From Limnobaculum xujianqingii (GTDB taxonomy: Bacteria; Pseudomonadota; Gammaproteobacteria; Enterobacterales; Enterobacteriaceae), in NCBI RefSeq assembly GCF_013394855.1, contig NZ_JABMLK010000001.1, positions 2,313,501 through 2,377,500 of the forward strand: a stretch of 64,000 nt of DNA, written 5' to 3'. The stretch's first letter is position 1, and each line of letters starts with the position of its first letter. Below, one piece after another: positions 18,950 through 31,726 of this stretch. The translations under genes and the position numbers were made by a program. Below the pieces are notes generated by a model. That model had not been told where the DNA came from, did not search any database, and saw nothing but the letters and a program-made list of their open reading frames with translations.

Positions 18950-19030
18950 ATATTAAAGTTCTAAACTGAACTATCAATGTTTGTTATCAATGATAAGACC
19001 AGCATAAATACAATGTCACCGAATAAGGCT

Positions 19031-19765
19031 CTACTCTCCTCGCTGGCGCACAATCTCAAACAGGCATATGCCGGTCGCCACTGATACGTTCAGTGATGAC
19101 ACACTTCCCGCCATGGGAATACTAATCAGCTCATCGCAGTGTTCACGCGTCAGACGACGCATACCTTCGCCTTCCGCCCCCATGACTAAAGCAACCGGGC
19201 CAGTACATTTAGTCTGATACAGCGTATGGTCAGCTTCTCCCGCTGTCCCCACAATCCAGATATTTTGTTCTTGCAGGTATCGCAAGGCGCGGGCCAGATT
19301 AGTCACCCGAATCAAAGGAACGGTTTCTGCCGCGCCGCTGGCTACTTTTTTCGCCGTTGCGTTCAGTTGAGCTGAACGGTCACGAGGAACAATTACCGCA
19401 TGAACTCCAGCCGCATCGGCACTACGTAAACAGGCACCCAAATTATGAGGGTCAGTAACACCATCCAGCACTAACAGGAATGGCTTTTCTAATCCCTCAA
19501 GCAGATCTGGTAGATCGTTTTCCTGATACTGACGCCCTTCTTTAACTCGGGCAACAATTCCCTGATGTACTGCGCCTTCGGCCTTATTATCCAGCCACTG
19601 GCGATTAGCGACCTGAACCGAAATACCGTTTTGCTCAATTTCCTGAATCAACGGCAGCAGGCGGCGATCTTCACGACCTTTAAGAATAAACACTTCAATA
19701 AAACGTTGAGGATCGCGTTCTAACAGTGATTGAACAGCATGGATCCCGTAAATAATTTCACTCAT
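19031..19765 (-). CDS. rlmB: 23S rRNA 2'-O-ribose G2251 methyltransferase RlmB
   Basis: This SPOUT-class enzyme methylates the ribose of G2251 in the P-loop of 23S rRNA using S-adenosylmethionine. The 244-residue length is standard. An N-terminal L30e-like substrate-binding domain (1-75) precedes the knotted catalytic domain with [25 protein letters not shown] and [16 protein letters not shown], the three SpoU motifs in order. It is the last gene of nsrR-rnr-rlmB, 73 bp after rnr, with an intervening hairpin that may reduce its expression. The match to E. coli RlmB is clear. Confidence 0.97.
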   Translation of the reverse strand: MSEIIYGIHAVQSLLERDPQRFIEVFILKGREDRRLLPLIQEIEQNGISVQVANRQWLDNKAEGAVHQGIVARVKEGRQYQENDLPDLLEGLEKPFLLVLDGVTDPHNLGACLRSADAAGVHAVIVPRDRSAQLNATAKKVASGAAETVPLIRVTNLARALRYLQEQNIWIVGTAGEADHTLYQTKCTGPVALVMGAEGEGMRRLTREHCDELISIPMAGSVSSLNVSVATGICLFEIVRQRGE

Positions 19766-19791
19766 GTCTCAGTTCTTCTTCAATACTATAT

Positions 19792-19821
19792 AAAAGCAGG
19801 GCGACACTCTGGCCGCCCTGC
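19792..19821 (-). terminator. Intrinsic terminator or attenuator between rnr and rlmB
   Basis: On the minus strand GCAGGGCG pairs with CGCCCTGC and is followed by TTTTATA. It sits between rnr and rlmB, so it may partly terminate the operon transcript or stabilise the rnr mRNA end. Confidence 0.7.
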
Positions 19822-19838
19822 GATAATGACCGGACAGA

Positions 19839-22274
19839 TTAAAGATCGGCGGCTTTCTTAGCCCGTTTACTCTTTAATGCTGCAGTTATTTTTTTAGTTT
19901 TTGCTGAAGGTTTAGCCTTCGCTTTGGTTTTAGATTTAGCCGGAGCTTTAGCTTTGCTTCCCGCCTCTTCCTGCTTAGGCTTGCTTCTTCTTGGCGCTTT
20001 TACCCGAACATTACTGTCAGCAGCAAAGTTATCCGCTTTAGAACGGGCAGCTTTTTTGCCCCTTTCTTTTTCAGTTTTACCTTCACCGCGTGGACGACGC
20101 TCACTGGAAACCAGTGAAAAATCTATTTTGCGCTCATCCAAATGAACAGCCTCAACTTTTATCTCAACTTTATCACCGAGACGGAAAGCCTGACCGGAAG
20201 ACTCACCAATTAAGCGTTGACCGACATTATCAAACCGATAGTAGTCATTTTCCAGTGTTGAAACATGCACTAAACCATCAATATACAGGTCGTCCAAACG
20301 TACAAAGAAACCAAAGCCAGTCACGCTGGAGATAGTACCTTTAAATACTTCACCTACGTGATCCTGCATAAAGTCACACTTCAGCCAGTCGGCTACGTCG
20401 CGCGTGGCTTCATCAGCACGACGTTCGGTCATAGAACAGTGCTCACCCAACTGCAACATCTCTTCCATAGAGTAGTGCCAACCACCGCTGGAAGTTGAAC
20501 CGCCTTTCTTACCGGACAGTACAAACTTGATTGCACGATGTAAAGAGAGGTCAGGATAACGACGAATGGGTGAGGTAAAGTGAGCGTAGGCATCCAACGC
20601 TAAACCAAAGTGACCACGATTTTCCGGGTCATAAACCGCTTGCTTCATCGAGCGCAACAGCATGGTTTGCAGCATTTCACGATCCGGACGATCGGCAACG
20701 GCATCCATCAATTTGGCGTAATCTTTCGGTTCAGGCTCCAGGCCTCCGCCCAGAGTCAGGCCCAGTTCAGACAAGACGCTGCGCAATGAAGCCAGATTAT
20801 CGCCTTTAGGGCGATCGTGAATACGGAACACCGCTGGCTCTTCCGCACGCTCAACAAAACGAGCGGCTGAGATATTCGCCAGAATCATGCATTCTTCAAT
20901 GATCTTATGCGCATCATTACGTACCAGAGGTTCAATACGCTCGATACGACGTTCGGCATTGAAGATAAACTTCGGCTCTTCAGTTTCGAATGAAATACCA
21001 CCACGCTGTTCACGTGACTTATCCAGCACTTTGTACAATTTATGCAGCTCTTCCAGCATCGGAACCAGCGGCTGATAGTGTTGACGCAGGTCGGCATCAC
21101 CTTCCAGGATATGTGCGACCTTGGTATAAGTCAGACGAGCATGAGAATTCATCACTGCTTCATAGAATTCAAATGAAGTCAGCTTACCGGTTTTGGATAC
21201 CGTCATTTCGCAAACCATGCACAGGCGATCGACCTGAGGGTTCAGCGAGCAGAGACCGTTAGATAACACTTCCGGCAGCATCGGAATAACCTGTGATGGG
21301 AAATAAACCGAGTTACCACGGCTACGCGCTTCAGCATCCAGCGATGTTCCCGGCCGGACATAGTAACTGACATCGGCAATAGCAACCCACAGGCGCCAGC
21401 CACCACCACTTTTTTTCTCGCAGCACACTGCATCATCAAAGTCGCGGGCATCTTCGCCATCAATGGTAACCAGCGGAAAATCACGCAGATCAACGCGCCC
21501 TTTTTTCGCTTTCTCTGGTACTTGTTCTTTCAGACCTTCAACTTCTTTCAGTACTGCTTCAGGCCAGACATAAGGAATTTCATGGGTACGCAGCGCGATG
21601 TCTACCGCCATTGAAGTGCCCATATTGTCGCCCAGTACTTCAATAATATTACCGATAGCTTTAGTGCGGCGAGTTGGTCGCTGAGTCAGCTCAACCACCA
21701 CCACATAGCCCATGCGGGCACCCATGATGCTTTCTGGCGGAATCAAAATATCAAAGTTCAGACGGCTGTCGTCCGGCACCACAAAGCCAGTTCCGGCGTC
21801 AGTGAAATAACGTCCGACAATATGACTGGTCTTTGGTACTAAAACTCGCACTACACGAGCTTCGCGGCGACCTTTACGATCTAACTCCATCGGCTGGGCT
21901 AAAATAACATCCCCATGGATGGTGAGTTTCATCTGTTCAGGTGAAAGGTATAAATCATCTTTACTGCCTTCAACCCGTAAAAAACCATAGCCATCACGAT
22001 GACCGATTACCGTGCCTTTCACCATATCCAGGCGTTCCGGCAGGGCATAACATTGGCGACGGGTGAAAACCAGCTGGCCATCACGTTCCATCGCTCTTAA
22101 ACGGCGACGCAGCGCCTCTTGTTGTTCTTCGCTTTCCAGTCCCAGTGCTTCTACCAGTTCATCACGACTGGCTGGCGTCTGGCGCTTTGATAATAAATCG
22201 AGAATATATTCGCGGCTGGGAATGGGATCCCCGTACTTTTCAGTTTCACGGGCTAAGAAAGGATCTTTTGTCAT
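19839..22274 (-). CDS. rnr: Ribonuclease R
   Basis: A 3'-to-5' exoribonuclease that degrades structured RNA and takes part in rRNA and tmRNA-linked quality control. The 811-residue protein has an N-terminal winged-helix region (1-80), two cold-shock OB domains (about 85-245; [16 protein letters not shown]), the RNB catalytic domain (about 260-585) with the metal-binding [12 protein letters not shown] motif, a C-terminal S1 domain ([20 protein letters not shown], about 640-725) and a Lys/Ala-rich basic tail typical of RNase R but not RNase II. The start ATG has AAGGA upstream. The gene follows nsrR by 12 bases, so NsrR and RNase R are made from one transcript. Confidence 0.98.
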   Translation of the reverse strand: MTKDPFLARETEKYGDPIPSREYILDLLSKRQTPASRDELVEALGLESEEQQEALRRRLRAMERDGQLVFTRRQCYALPERLDMVKGTVIGHRDGYGFLRVEGSKDDLYLSPEQMKLTIHGDVILAQPMELDRKGRREARVVRVLVPKTSHIVGRYFTDAGTGFVVPDDSRLNFDILIPPESIMGARMGYVVVVELTQRPTRRTKAIGNIIEVLGDNMGTSMAVDIALRTHEIPYVWPEAVLKEVEGLKEQVPEKAKKGRVDLRDFPLVTIDGEDARDFDDAVCCEKKSGGGWRLWVAIADVSYYVRPGTSLDAEARSRGNSVYFPSQVIPMLPEVLSNGLCSLNPQVDRLCMVCEMTVSKTGKLTSFEFYEAVMNSHARLTYTKVAHILEGDADLRQHYQPLVPMLEELHKLYKVLDKSREQRGGISFETEEPKFIFNAERRIERIEPLVRNDAHKIIEECMILANISAARFVERAEEPAVFRIHDRPKGDNLASLRSVLSELGLTLGGGLEPEPKDYAKLMDAVADRPDREMLQTMLLRSMKQAVYDPENRGHFGLALDAYAHFTSPIRRYPDLSLHRAIKFVLSGKKGGSTSSGGWHYSMEEMLQLGEHCSMTERRADEATRDVADWLKCDFMQDHVGEVFKGTISSVTGFGFFVRLDDLYIDGLVHVSTLENDYYRFDNVGQRLIGESSGQAFRLGDKVEIKVEAVHLDERKIDFSLVSSERRPRGEGKTEKERGKKAARSKADNFAADSNVRVKAPRRSKPKQEEAGSKAKAPAKSKTKAKAKPSAKTKKITAALKSKRAKKAADL

Positions 22275-22286
22275 TATTTATCCTTA

Positions 22287-22736
22287 TTATTTATTGACCG
22301 ATATGGCAGGATGCTCCATAAACAGCAGTGTTTGAAGTCCAGTATTATCAACCACCATATCAGCAAGAGTATGACTATCGAGTTCGTGTAAAAAAGCCTT
22401 TACCGCATTATCCAATACTATCTTTAAACGGCAGGAAGGGGTGATATGGCAGAACTGCGGACTGCAGTTAACCAGAGCCAGCGGCTCCATGGCTCGAACC
22501 ACATCACCAATTCGGATATCTTCTGCGGCCTTACCTAAACGAATACCACCATTTTTCCCGCGCACGGCGTCCACCAGGCCGACACGACTCAACTGATTAA
22601 TAATCTTCACCATATGGTTACGCGAAACTCCATAGACTTCGGTGACCTCAGTAATATTGGTCAACTCCCCCTCTGGTAACGACGCCATATATATTAAGGC
22701 CCTCAAGCCATAATCGGTAAAACTGGTTAATTGCAC
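22287..22736 (-). CDS. nsrR: Nitric-oxide-sensing repressor NsrR (Rrf2 family)
   Basis: NsrR carries an iron-sulfur cluster that NO destroys, relieving repression of NO detoxification genes. The protein begins [20 protein letters not shown] with an N-terminal winged helix. Using the GTG at 22736 as start gives 149 residues and places the three cluster cysteines at 91, 96 and 102, as in E. coli NsrR. The open frame extends to 22766, but AGG lies at a good distance from this GTG and the alignment supports it. First gene of nsrR-rnr-rlmB; the promoter should lie in 22737-23000. Confidence 0.96.
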   Translation of the reverse strand: MQLTSFTDYGLRALIYMASLPEGELTNITEVTEVYGVSRNHMVKIINQLSRVGLVDAVRGKNGGIRLGKAAEDIRIGDVVRAMEPLALVNCSPQFCHITPSCRLKIVLDNAVKAFLHELDSHTLADMVVDNTGLQTLLFMEHPAISVNK

Positions 22737-23000
22737 AAACACCTCATAACAATAATTACGTACCAAACAGCCAGTAGCATCCTGTCGGCTGTATATCGCG
22801 AGCTTAACGATTCACCCGCATTTCTGGCGCTTTTTTCTCCTTGCGCCGAATAAAAGAACTCATTTCTCTCTTTTTAGAATAGCAAACATGTTGACTATTC
22901 GCTTGAAAATTATCCGGTTTGCATATTATACATACAAATGTCACCGCCTATTATCAGCCTATAGTAAACGATAGCTGGCAAAGCGGATAACTTTCCTGAT

Positions 23001-23030
23001 AAAAAAACCGGGCTGATTAGCCCGGTTTTT
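23001..23030. terminator. Bidirectional terminator after purA
   Basis: ACCGGGCT-GATT-AGCCCGGT has an A-run on its left and a T-run on its right, giving a functional T-tail on either strand. It lies just past the purA stop and ahead of the nsrR promoter region. Confidence 0.9.
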
Positions 23031-23052
23031 ACCTGTACATCAATAATAAAAC

Positions 23053-24605
<1,553 letters not shown>

Positions 24606-24638
24606 ACAAAAAGGGCCCGGAGTTTCCCCCAAGCCCTT
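24606..24638 (-). terminator. Intrinsic terminator of the hflX-hflK-hflC transcript
   Basis: A 12-bp stem on the minus strand (AAGGGCTTGGGG with CTCCGGGCCCTT, three G-U pairs, GAAA loop) is followed by TTTTTG. It begins about 20 bases past the hflC stop. Confidence 0.85.
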
Positions 24639-24658
24639 CCCAATCAAAAAAATATAAC

Positions 24659-25672
24659 TTACTGCTTTAATCCAACCGACGGCGACTTCATATACCGGAA
24701 GAACTCACTATCCGGACGAAGTACCATCACATCACTTCCGCTATTAAAGCTGGTCTCATACGCACGTAAACTACGAATGAAAGCATAGAAGTCAGGATTT
24801 TGACTAAAGGCATCAGCAAACAGTTTAGCTGCTGTAGCATCACCAGAACCACGAGTCATACGTGCTTCACGCTCTGCTTCCGCAATAGTCTTGGTTACAC
24901 GATAGTCAGCCAGTGCGCGGATCTTTTCAGCTTCTTCCTGACCTTGTGAACGGTGACGACGGGCAACAGCTTCACGCTCTGCACGCATACGCTGATAAAT
25001 CGCGTCCGACACTTCTGTTGGCAGGTTGATTTGTTTAATCCGCACGTCGATAACCTGAATACCCAGTTCAGCCATACTGTTAGCGTTAACTAAAGGTAGC
25101 TTATTGTCCGCTGGCAGTGTATCTGCCGGAGCAGTACTATCCGTCGCAGCAGGCGCGGCGGCAGCTGCTGCCGGCACTTCAGATGGCTTATCTTCATACC
25201 CGTTGTTTAATGCATTACGAACGTCCTGCATTAATTGACCACGGGAGTCAGTTACCAGATCTTTAATATCGCGCTGACCAATCTCAGAACGTAAACGGTC
25301 ACTCAGCTTACTGTTCAGAATACGTTCTGCATTGGCGCGGTTACCGTCACCGGTTGCCAGATAGTAGCGGCTAAAATCAATAATCTTCCACTTAACGTAT
25401 GAGTCAACAATCAGGTCTTTGGTCTCTTTGGTTACAAAGCGGTCAGCCTGGTTGTTCATAGTTTGAATACGTGCATCTAACAGTTTTACCGAATCGATCA
25501 GGGGCATTTTAAAATGCAGACCCGGTTGGTAAACCTTTGGATTATCCTGAGAATCACGTAACACTTTACCGAAGCGCAGAACAATACCGCGGCTCCCTTC
25601 TTCCACGACAAACAGGGAAGTGAAGATACCGACTACAACAATAACAATAATAGGAATAAGTAATTTACGCAT
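24659..25672 (-). CDS. hflC: HflC, regulator of FtsH protease
   Basis: With HflK it forms the large periplasmic prohibitin-like cage around the FtsH protease and modulates its proteolysis. The N-terminus is a membrane anchor (MRKLLIPIIVIVVVGIFTSL) followed by the SPFH/band-7 domain (about 20-200; EEGSRGIVLRFGKV). A long helix with REAVARRHRSQGQEEAEKIR forms the cage wall. An Ala/Pro-rich insertion (EVPAAAAAAPAAT, about 170-195) precedes the INLPTEVSDAIYQRM region, as in other HflC proteins. It follows hflK by six bases, indicating tight coupling. Confidence 0.97.
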   Translation of the reverse strand: MRKLLIPIIVIVVVGIFTSLFVVEEGSRGIVLRFGKVLRDSQDNPKVYQPGLHFKMPLIDSVKLLDARIQTMNNQADRFVTKETKDLIVDSYVKWKIIDFSRYYLATGDGNRANAERILNSKLSDRLRSEIGQRDIKDLVTDSRGQLMQDVRNALNNGYEDKPSEVPAAAAAAPAATDSTAPADTLPADNKLPLVNANSMAELGIQVIDVRIKQINLPTEVSDAIYQRMRAEREAVARRHRSQGQEEAEKIRALADYRVTKTIAEAEREARMTRGSGDATAAKLFADAFSQNPDFYAFIRSLRAYETSFNSGSDVMVLRPDSEFFRYMKSPSVGLKQ

Positions 25673-25678
25673 CGGTGA

Positions 25679-26959
25679 TTATCCTCTTCCTAAGCCAAAT
25701 GAATTAAGACGCTCGTTGTAAGCATCGTTACGCTCTTGCGTAACTTTATTGGTGCTCTGTGATGCCGTTGAACGTCTGGTCGTTTCTGGCTTACTGTTGG
25801 TTGCTGTTGCTGCCTGAGGTGCTTCAGTTGGCGTTTCAGTACTTGCCTGTGGAGCTACAGGTTGTTGTACTGCTGCGCCACCTTTACCACGCATCAGTTG
25901 GTCCAGCGGTAGAACCATCAGGTTATTACTCTTATCATCCACCAATACTTTGTTGGTTTTACCCAATACTTTTTCCATGGTTTCAATATACAGACGCTCA
26001 CGAGTGATATCCGGAGCTGCCTTATACTCAGGCAATAGCTTGGCGAAACGAGAGACTTCACCTTCTGCTTCCAGAACGGTACGGGCCTCATAAGCTTTAG
26101 CATCTTCAATCAGACGTTGAGCTTTACCATTGGCGATTGGCTGTGCGGCGTTAGCATAAGCTTCTGCTTCACGGATATAACGCTGTTCATCTTCCCGCGC
26201 GTTAATCACGTCATCGAACGCGGCTTTTACTTCTTCCGGCGGGCGAGCTGCCTGGAAGTTAACGTCCAGCACTTTCAGACCCATATCATAAATCTGAATG
26301 GTCTTTTCCAGCTCTTGTTTGGTGTCATCACGAACAATGGTACGACCCTGAGTCAGGATACGGTCCATGGTGTACTTACCAATAACAGAGCGTAATGCGC
26401 TGTCGGTCGCCTGACTCAAGCTATCATCAGCATTGGTCACGCGGTACAGATATTTAATCGGATCGGAAACCTGATACTGTACGTTCATCTCTGCACGTAC
26501 CACGTTTTCGTCAGAAGTCAGCATAATGCCTGATGCTGCCAATCCACGAACCGCTTTGGTGTTAACAGGTTTAACTGAGTCGATAAACGTTGGTTTCCAG
26601 TTCAGACCCGGGCCAACCATCGCTGGTTGTACCTGACCAAAACGGGTAATTACACCTAATTCACCTTCTTTGATGGTATAGAAACCACTGGCAGCCCAGA
26701 TAACAACCACAACAACAGCAAGAATGCTGAACAAGCGACCACCCATAACAGGTAGGCCAGAATTGCTGCTGTTACCACCACCGCTACCGGATTTACCCAA
26801 TAACCCACCTAACTTACTAAAAATATTGTCCAGATTCAGCGACTGCTGGCCACGACCTTTATTCGGTCCACCGCTGTTATTCCCCCCGGGGTTGTTATTG
26901 TTACCACTCCCCCACGGATCGCGGTCCTGGCCATTATTACCGGGCTGATTCCACGCCAT
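25679..26959 (-). CDS. hflK: HflK, regulator of FtsH protease
   Basis: Partner of HflC. The Gly/Asn/Pro-rich cytoplasmic N-terminus (MAWNQPGNNGQDRDPWG) leads to one membrane helix (about 75-95, VVVVIWAASGFYTI) and the band-7 domain with ELGVITRFGQV and GLNWKPTFIDSVKPVN. A Gln/Thr-rich low-complexity tail follows. An in-frame ATG at 26977 exists, but GGAG lies eight bases before the ATG at 26959, which matches the E. coli N-terminus. This start gives 426 residues. Part of the hfq-hflX-hflK-hflC group. Confidence 0.97.
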   Translation of the reverse strand: MAWNQPGNNGQDRDPWGSGNNNNPGGNNSGGPNKGRGQQSLNLDNIFSKLGGLLGKSGSGGGNSSNSGLPVMGGRLFSILAVVVVVIWAASGFYTIKEGELGVITRFGQVQPAMVGPGLNWKPTFIDSVKPVNTKAVRGLAASGIMLTSDENVVRAEMNVQYQVSDPIKYLYRVTNADDSLSQATDSALRSVIGKYTMDRILTQGRTIVRDDTKQELEKTIQIYDMGLKVLDVNFQAARPPEEVKAAFDDVINAREDEQRYIREAEAYANAAQPIANGKAQRLIEDAKAYEARTVLEAEGEVSRFAKLLPEYKAAPDITRERLYIETMEKVLGKTNKVLVDDKSNNLMVLPLDQLMRGKGGAAVQQPVAPQASTETPTEAPQAATATNSKPETTRRSTASQSTNKVTQERNDAYNERLNSFGLGRG

Positions 26960-27012
26960 GTTTTTTGCTCCACTCATTTACGATCGTTTTATCGGGCACA
27001 ATCTAACAGGTC

Positions 27013-28302
27013 TCATTCAACAATGAAGTTTTCCAGAGCCTGCTCTTGTTTACAGAGGCGACGCCAGTCAACGATTGGCATCCTAATAACCAAACCGATG
27101 CTTCCATCCTCTTCAATCCACTCTTTAATAATGGCCTGAAGCTGATAAAAACGACTGCGTAACCGACCCTGTTCTACAGGCAATTTCAGTTCGTATTGCG
27201 CAATCTCACCGGAAAGACGTTCCGTCAATGCACGGAACAATAATTCAATACCATCACCAGACTCGGCTGAAAGCCAAACCCTGACGGGTAAATTGTTTTC
27301 ATCTCGATCAATACGCGGCGCAAAATCCTCCAACATATCAATCTTATTCATTACCAGCAGAACTGGTATTTCATGGGCTTCAATTTCAGTTAAAACTTCA
27401 TTGACCGCTTCAATATTCTCATCGACCCGACCATCTGCTGCATCAATCACATGCAACAATAAAGATGCCTGACGTGTTTCCTGCAGAGTTGCTTTAAACG
27501 CTGCCACTAAATCGTGGGGCAAATGGCGAATAAAACCAACGGTATCAGCTAAAACAGTTGCTCCCACATCTTCCACCTCAATACGGCGTAAGGTTGGATC
27601 CAGTGTCGCAAATAGCTGATCGGCTGCATAAACACCGGCAGTCGTAATACGATTGAAAAGGGTAGATTTCCCTGCGTTGGTATAGCCCACCAGCGATACG
27701 GTTGGAATATCGGCTCGCATGCGAGCTCGCCTTCCTTGCTCACGCTGCTTTTCAACTTTTTCAAGTCGGGCAAGGATCTGGCGTATCCGGTCCCGAAGCA
27801 AACGACGGTCAGTTTCTAACTGCGTTTCCCCCGGGCCGCGTAAACCTATCCCACCTTTCTGACGTTCAAGGTGAGTCCAGCCACGAACTAAGCGGGTTGC
27901 CAGATGGCGCAACTGAGCCAACTCAACCTGCAACTTACCTTCGTGAGTTCTTGCCCGTTGGGCAAAAATATCGAGAATCAACCCGGTACGGTCAATTACC
28001 CGACACTCACAAAGCCGCTCAAGGTTACGTTCCTGAGCGGGCGAAAGGGAGTGGTTAAACAACACTACCGAAGCACCTGTAGCCTGTACAGCATCAGCAA
28101 TTTCCTGAGCTTTACCTTCGCCTACAAAGTATTTGGCATGTGGGGCTTTACGGCTACCAGTAACGACCTGCAACGCCTCCACTCCCGCAGAAGAAACCAG
28201 AGATTCAAACTCACTGAGATCTTCCGTATCTTTTTCCTGGGAGAAATAAACATGCACCAGTACCGCCTGCTCACCAGCATCATATCGGTCAAACAAGTGC
28301 AT
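27013..28302 (-). CDS. hflX: Ribosome-associated GTPase HflX
   Basis: A GTPase that binds the ribosome and splits stalled 70S particles under stress. The N-terminal domain (1-190) has [37 protein letters not shown] and [18 protein letters not shown], diagnostic of HflX. The G domain (about 197-365) has GYTNAGKST (G1), DPTLRR (switch), DTVGF (G3) and MNKIDML (G4). The 429 residues are typical. It lies 29 bases after hfq in the same direction and 53 bases before hflK. Confidence 0.98.
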   Translation of the reverse strand: MHLFDRYDAGEQAVLVHVYFSQEKDTEDLSEFESLVSSAGVEALQVVTGSRKAPHAKYFVGEGKAQEIADAVQATGASVVLFNHSLSPAQERNLERLCECRVIDRTGLILDIFAQRARTHEGKLQVELAQLRHLATRLVRGWTHLERQKGGIGLRGPGETQLETDRRLLRDRIRQILARLEKVEKQREQGRRARMRADIPTVSLVGYTNAGKSTLFNRITTAGVYAADQLFATLDPTLRRIEVEDVGATVLADTVGFIRHLPHDLVAAFKATLQETRQASLLLHVIDAADGRVDENIEAVNEVLTEIEAHEIPVLLVMNKIDMLEDFAPRIDRDENNLPVRVWLSAESGDGIELLFRALTERLSGEIAQYELKLPVEQGRLRSRFYQLQAIIKEWIEEDGSIGLVIRMPIVDWRRLCKQEQALENFIVE

Positions 28303-28331
28303 AACTCCTCAAAGAGAAATAACTGAGTAAC

Positions 28332-28622
28332 TTATTCAGATACATCATCTTCCTGTTGTGACTGCATACCACCCTGGTAATTACCCACACTTCCAGTTGG
28401 CGCATTGCTATGATGCGAAACCGGACGAGAAGGTACTACCGTAGAGATAGCGTGCTTATATACCATTTGGCTAACCGTATTTTTCAACAGGATAACGAAT
28501 TGATCGAAAGATTCGATTTGGCCTTGTAACTTAATACCGTTTACCAGATAAATAGAAACTGGAACACGTTCACGCCGCAGTGCGTTTAAAAACGGGTCTT
28601 GTAAAGATTGCCCCTTAGCCAT
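28332..28622 (-). CDS. hfq: RNA chaperone Hfq
   Basis: A hexameric Sm-like protein that pairs small RNAs with mRNAs. At 96 residues it is slightly shorter than E. coli Hfq (102). The Sm1 region [20 protein letters not shown] and Sm2 region [14 protein letters not shown] are complete, including the K-H pair of the proximal RNA-binding face. The Gln/Ser/Gly-rich tail ends in acidic EDDVSE, resembling the E. coli acidic tip. AAGGA precedes the ATG. It is 154 bp after miaA, enough room for its own promoter. Confidence 0.99.
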   Translation of the reverse strand: MAKGQSLQDPFLNALRRERVPVSIYLVNGIKLQGQIESFDQFVILLKNTVSQMVYKHAISTVVPSRPVSHHSNAPTGSVGNYQGGMQSQQEDDVSE

Positions 28623-28776
28623 TTTTCTTTTCCTTATCTCTTTGTATATATTTGTTGTTTGTTACCAAGAGCCAGAGGCCCTAAAATAAACTGCGTAAAA
28701 ATGATACATTTCGTACAAAACAAAGCCATTGAGTACATTAAAGTATATAACCTATTAATTGTACACAATCATAAGC

Positions 28777-29703
28777 CTATACACTAATAGCACGTGTAAC
28801 TCTTTCCATGGCATTTTTCAGTTGTTCACTATCTAACCAATCGACGTTTTCCCAACCGCGCAACCATGTCATTTGCCGTTTAGAAAGCTGCCGCGTTGCA
28901 CAAATTCCCCGATAAACCATGTCGTCGTGGTCTATCTCTCCATTCAGGTACATCCACATCTGCCTGTAACCCACGCAGCGCATAGAGGGAAGGTCAGTAT
29001 GTAAGTCGCCACGAGACATCAATTGTCGAACTTCATTTTCAAAACCTGCAGCAATCATCTGATGAAAACGTACTTCAATTCGCTGATGTAACAATTCACG
29101 GGAAGATGGCGCTATAGCAAATTGGTGTACACGATATGGTAACGTTTCACCAGCAATTTGTATCAACTCTGTTAAAGTTTTACCTGAAATGTAAAAAACT
29201 TCCAGTGCTCTGCTTAATCGTTGCGGGTCATTTTGATGAATTCTGGCTGCCGCTATCGGATCAATCTGTTGTAAGCGTTGGTGCAAACTCGCCCACCCCA
29301 GCTGCATTGCTTCACTTTCTATTCGTTCACGTACTTCAGGATCCGCTGAAGGTAAAGGCGATAATCCTTCCAACAGTGCCTTAAAATACAGCATGGTTCC
29401 ACCCGCTAACAGGGGAATCCGTCCACGATTAACAATATCAGCCATTTCTGTTAGTGCATCCGCACGAAAATCTGCTGCGGAATAAGCTTCTGACAGATCG
29501 CGAATATCAATCAGCCGATGTGGTGTCTCATCCAGTTCCTGTTGGGTTGGCTTGGCTGTACCAATATCCATACCACGATATATCAAAGCGGAGTCAACAC
29601 TCACTACTTCAACAGGTAAATGTTTGTAAAGCTCTGCCGCCAAAGCCGTTTTCCCCGAAGCCGTTGGTCCCATAAGAAAGATAGCAGCAGGTAAGGAATT
29701 CAT
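28777..29703 (-). CDS. miaA: tRNA dimethylallyltransferase MiaA
   Basis: Adds a dimethylallyl group to A37 of tRNAs reading UNN codons. It has the P-loop [26 protein letters not shown], the LAGGTMLYF substrate loop, and [11 protein letters not shown] with [13 protein letters not shown] near the C-terminus. The open frame extends to 29781, but the ATG at 29703 gives [14 protein letters not shown], the expected N-terminus, with GGTGA formed by the end of mutL. Only four bases separate it from the mutL stop, so translation is probably coupled. Confidence 0.97.
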   Translation of the reverse strand: MNSLPAAIFLMGPTASGKTALAAELYKHLPVEVVSVDSALIYRGMDIGTAKPTQQELDETPHRLIDIRDLSEAYSAADFRADALTEMADIVNRGRIPLLAGGTMLYFKALLEGLSPLPSADPEVRERIESEAMQLGWASLHQRLQQIDPIAAARIHQNDPQRLSRALEVFYISGKTLTELIQIAGETLPYRVHQFAIAPSSRELLHQRIEVRFHQMIAAGFENEVRQLMSRGDLHTDLPSMRCVGYRQMWMYLNGEIDHDDMVYRGICATRQLSKRQMTWLRGWENVDWLDSEQLKNAMERVTRAISV

Positions 29704-29707
29704 ATCG

Positions 29708-31699
29708 CTATTCACCCTGTAGAGCCTCCAGGGCTGGCTGCAGGTTAATCGGTTGCAGCATATTAGCGGGAGGATTAGCAATCAGTTCCGGACACAATCG
29801 CTCCAAATCTGCCAATAACTGTATCGCATGGGCTTGAGTCCACTGAGTATTTTCACTGATGAGCTTGCTCGCCAGCCAGTGTGTTAACATTTGCTTATCT
29901 ACCGCCTCATTTTCCCCCAGATAGCGTAACAGTGCAGGCAACAGCTGCTGTAAATTCTGCTGGCGTAATGGCAAAGGCACACCGTGAACCTGCAGGCGAT
30001 TACGTTCAAGGGAGAGATCAATACCAAAATGATTCAGTAATTCTTTGTGATTGCCAATTCCCAGTTTCTCTTTATCACCCAATGTTAATGCCAGTGGAAT
30101 CAACAGTGGTTGTGGCTTAAGCGGTTCGGACGACGGTAATAATTGAGTCTGTCGTAAATAGTGCTCCGCCACCGGTAGTGATAATAGAGCCAATACAGCA
30201 CCCCGCTCTACAATGGCATGGCAAGGTTGCCATACTGACAGCACTCGCCCAAAACTATGGGCTGCACCTTTATCCAGCATGGATGCAGGAATCGGCGATG
30301 TTGGCTGTGGGCGAGAAGAAAACTGCGGCATTTTTAGCGTGGTTGCCACATCCGGTAATGGTGCACTTTTTTCCGGAAACAGAGATGGTTTAACCGAATC
30401 AGATGAAGTGTCTGATACGTTATTATTGGAACTAACATCAGTTTGCAACAGTCGACGATAAAGCTCATTTTCGCGAGCGACCAGCGTCGGTGAACGTGTT
30501 GCTCCTGGTGTATAAGGCGCGGAACTATTGCCACCACCCTGCCCTGAAGATGACTTATCCGTCGCCGGACGTTTGGTTTCATTCTGCGAAGTATTGCTGT
30601 CTGCCGGACGATTAAAACGATTTTCCCCGGCAGATGAGCGATTTTCAGGCTGCCAGTTAATTTCGTCGGCTGAATTATCGCTAAGTGGCAATGCCGGAGC
30701 ACCAGATTGCTGTAATACAGTGACCACTGCCTGATAGATAAAATCATGCACCAGCCGGGATTGATGGAATCTGACCTCATGCTTAGCCGGATGCACATTA
30801 ACATCCACCTGATGCGGGTCAACTTCCAGATATAAGACATAAGCCGGAGATTGATCTTCTGCCAGTTGGGTCTGATATGCCTGACGTATAGCGTGATTTA
30901 ATAAACGATCGCGCATCATGCGACCATTAACATAACAATACTGCATATCGGTCAGCGCCCGGGCACCGACCGGATCGACAACCCATCCATCGATTTTCAG
31001 GTCACCATGCTGCCATGAAATAGCCAGCGCATGCTGTAAAAACTGGGTACCACAAATGCTGCCTAACCTGCGCTCACGAGGCTCATTCTCTTTTATTGCC
31101 CGATACTGACGAATCATTTTGCCATTGTGTTGCAGATTAATGCTGACATCAAAACGTGCCAGAGCAATACGACGGATCACTTCGTCAATATGGGTGAATT
31201 CTGTTTTTTCAGTACGTAAGAATTTGCGACGTGCGGGAGTGTTATAAAACAGGTCGAGAACTTCCAGCGTAGTCCCAACCGGATGAGCAGCTGGTTTAAG
31301 CGTAACGTCCATATCCCGACCTTCCGCATAGGCTTGCCAGGCTTCATTTTGCTCTACGGTACGGGAAGTCAGAGTTAAACGAGAAACGGAGCTGATACTG
31401 GCCAGCGCTTCTCCACGAAATCCGAGGCTGATAATCGCTTCCAGATCGTCAAGGGTGGCAATTTTGCTGGTTGCATGACGAGCCAATGCCAAAGCAAGCT
31501 CATCTTTGTTAATTCCACAGCCATTATCACGGATGCGAATAAGCTTAGCGCCACCTTTCTCAATATCGATATCAATGCGAGTTGCTCCGGCATCCAGGCT
31601 GTTTTCCACCAGCTCTTTCACCACGGATGCCGGCCGCTCTACAACTTCTCCAGCGGCAATTTGGTTTGCTAACTGTGGTGGCAAAACCTGAATCGGCAT
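29708..31699 (-). CDS. mutL: DNA mismatch repair protein MutL
   Basis: The mismatch repair coordinator linking MutS recognition to MutH and UvrD. The N-terminal GHKL ATPase (1-200) has [21 protein letters not shown] and [10 protein letters not shown]. The transducer domain (about 210-335) contains [11 protein letters not shown] and [14 protein letters not shown] Ser/Asn-rich linker (about 345-470) leads to the C-terminal dimerisation domain ([15 protein letters not shown] onward). At 663 residues it is somewhat longer than E. coli MutL (615), and the linker looks like the source. No DQHAxxE endonuclease motif was seen, as expected where MutH is used. Confidence 0.98.
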   Translation of the reverse strand: MPIQVLPPQLANQIAAGEVVERPASVVKELVENSLDAGATRIDIDIEKGGAKLIRIRDNGCGINKDELALALARHATSKIATLDDLEAIISLGFRGEALASISSVSRLTLTSRTVEQNEAWQAYAEGRDMDVTLKPAAHPVGTTLEVLDLFYNTPARRKFLRTEKTEFTHIDEVIRRIALARFDVSINLQHNGKMIRQYRAIKENEPRERRLGSICGTQFLQHALAISWQHGDLKIDGWVVDPVGARALTDMQYCYVNGRMMRDRLLNHAIRQAYQTQLAEDQSPAYVLYLEVDPHQVDVNVHPAKHEVRFHQSRLVHDFIYQAVVTVLQQSGAPALPLSDNSADEINWQPENRSSAGENRFNRPADSNTSQNETKRPATDKSSSGQGGGNSSAPYTPGATRSPTLVARENELYRRLLQTDVSSNNNVSDTSSDSVKPSLFPEKSAPLPDVATTLKMPQFSSRPQPTSPIPASMLDKGAAHSFGRVLSVWQPCHAIVERGAVLALLSLPVAEHYLRQTQLLPSSEPLKPQPLLIPLALTLGDKEKLGIGNHKELLNHFGIDLSLERNRLQVHGVPLPLRQQNLQQLLPALLRYLGENEAVDKQMLTHWLASKLISENTQWTQAHAIQLLADLERLCPELIANPPANMLQPINLQPALEALQGE

Positions 31700-31726
31700 G
31701 ACAACTCCTGATAATAAACCCGATAT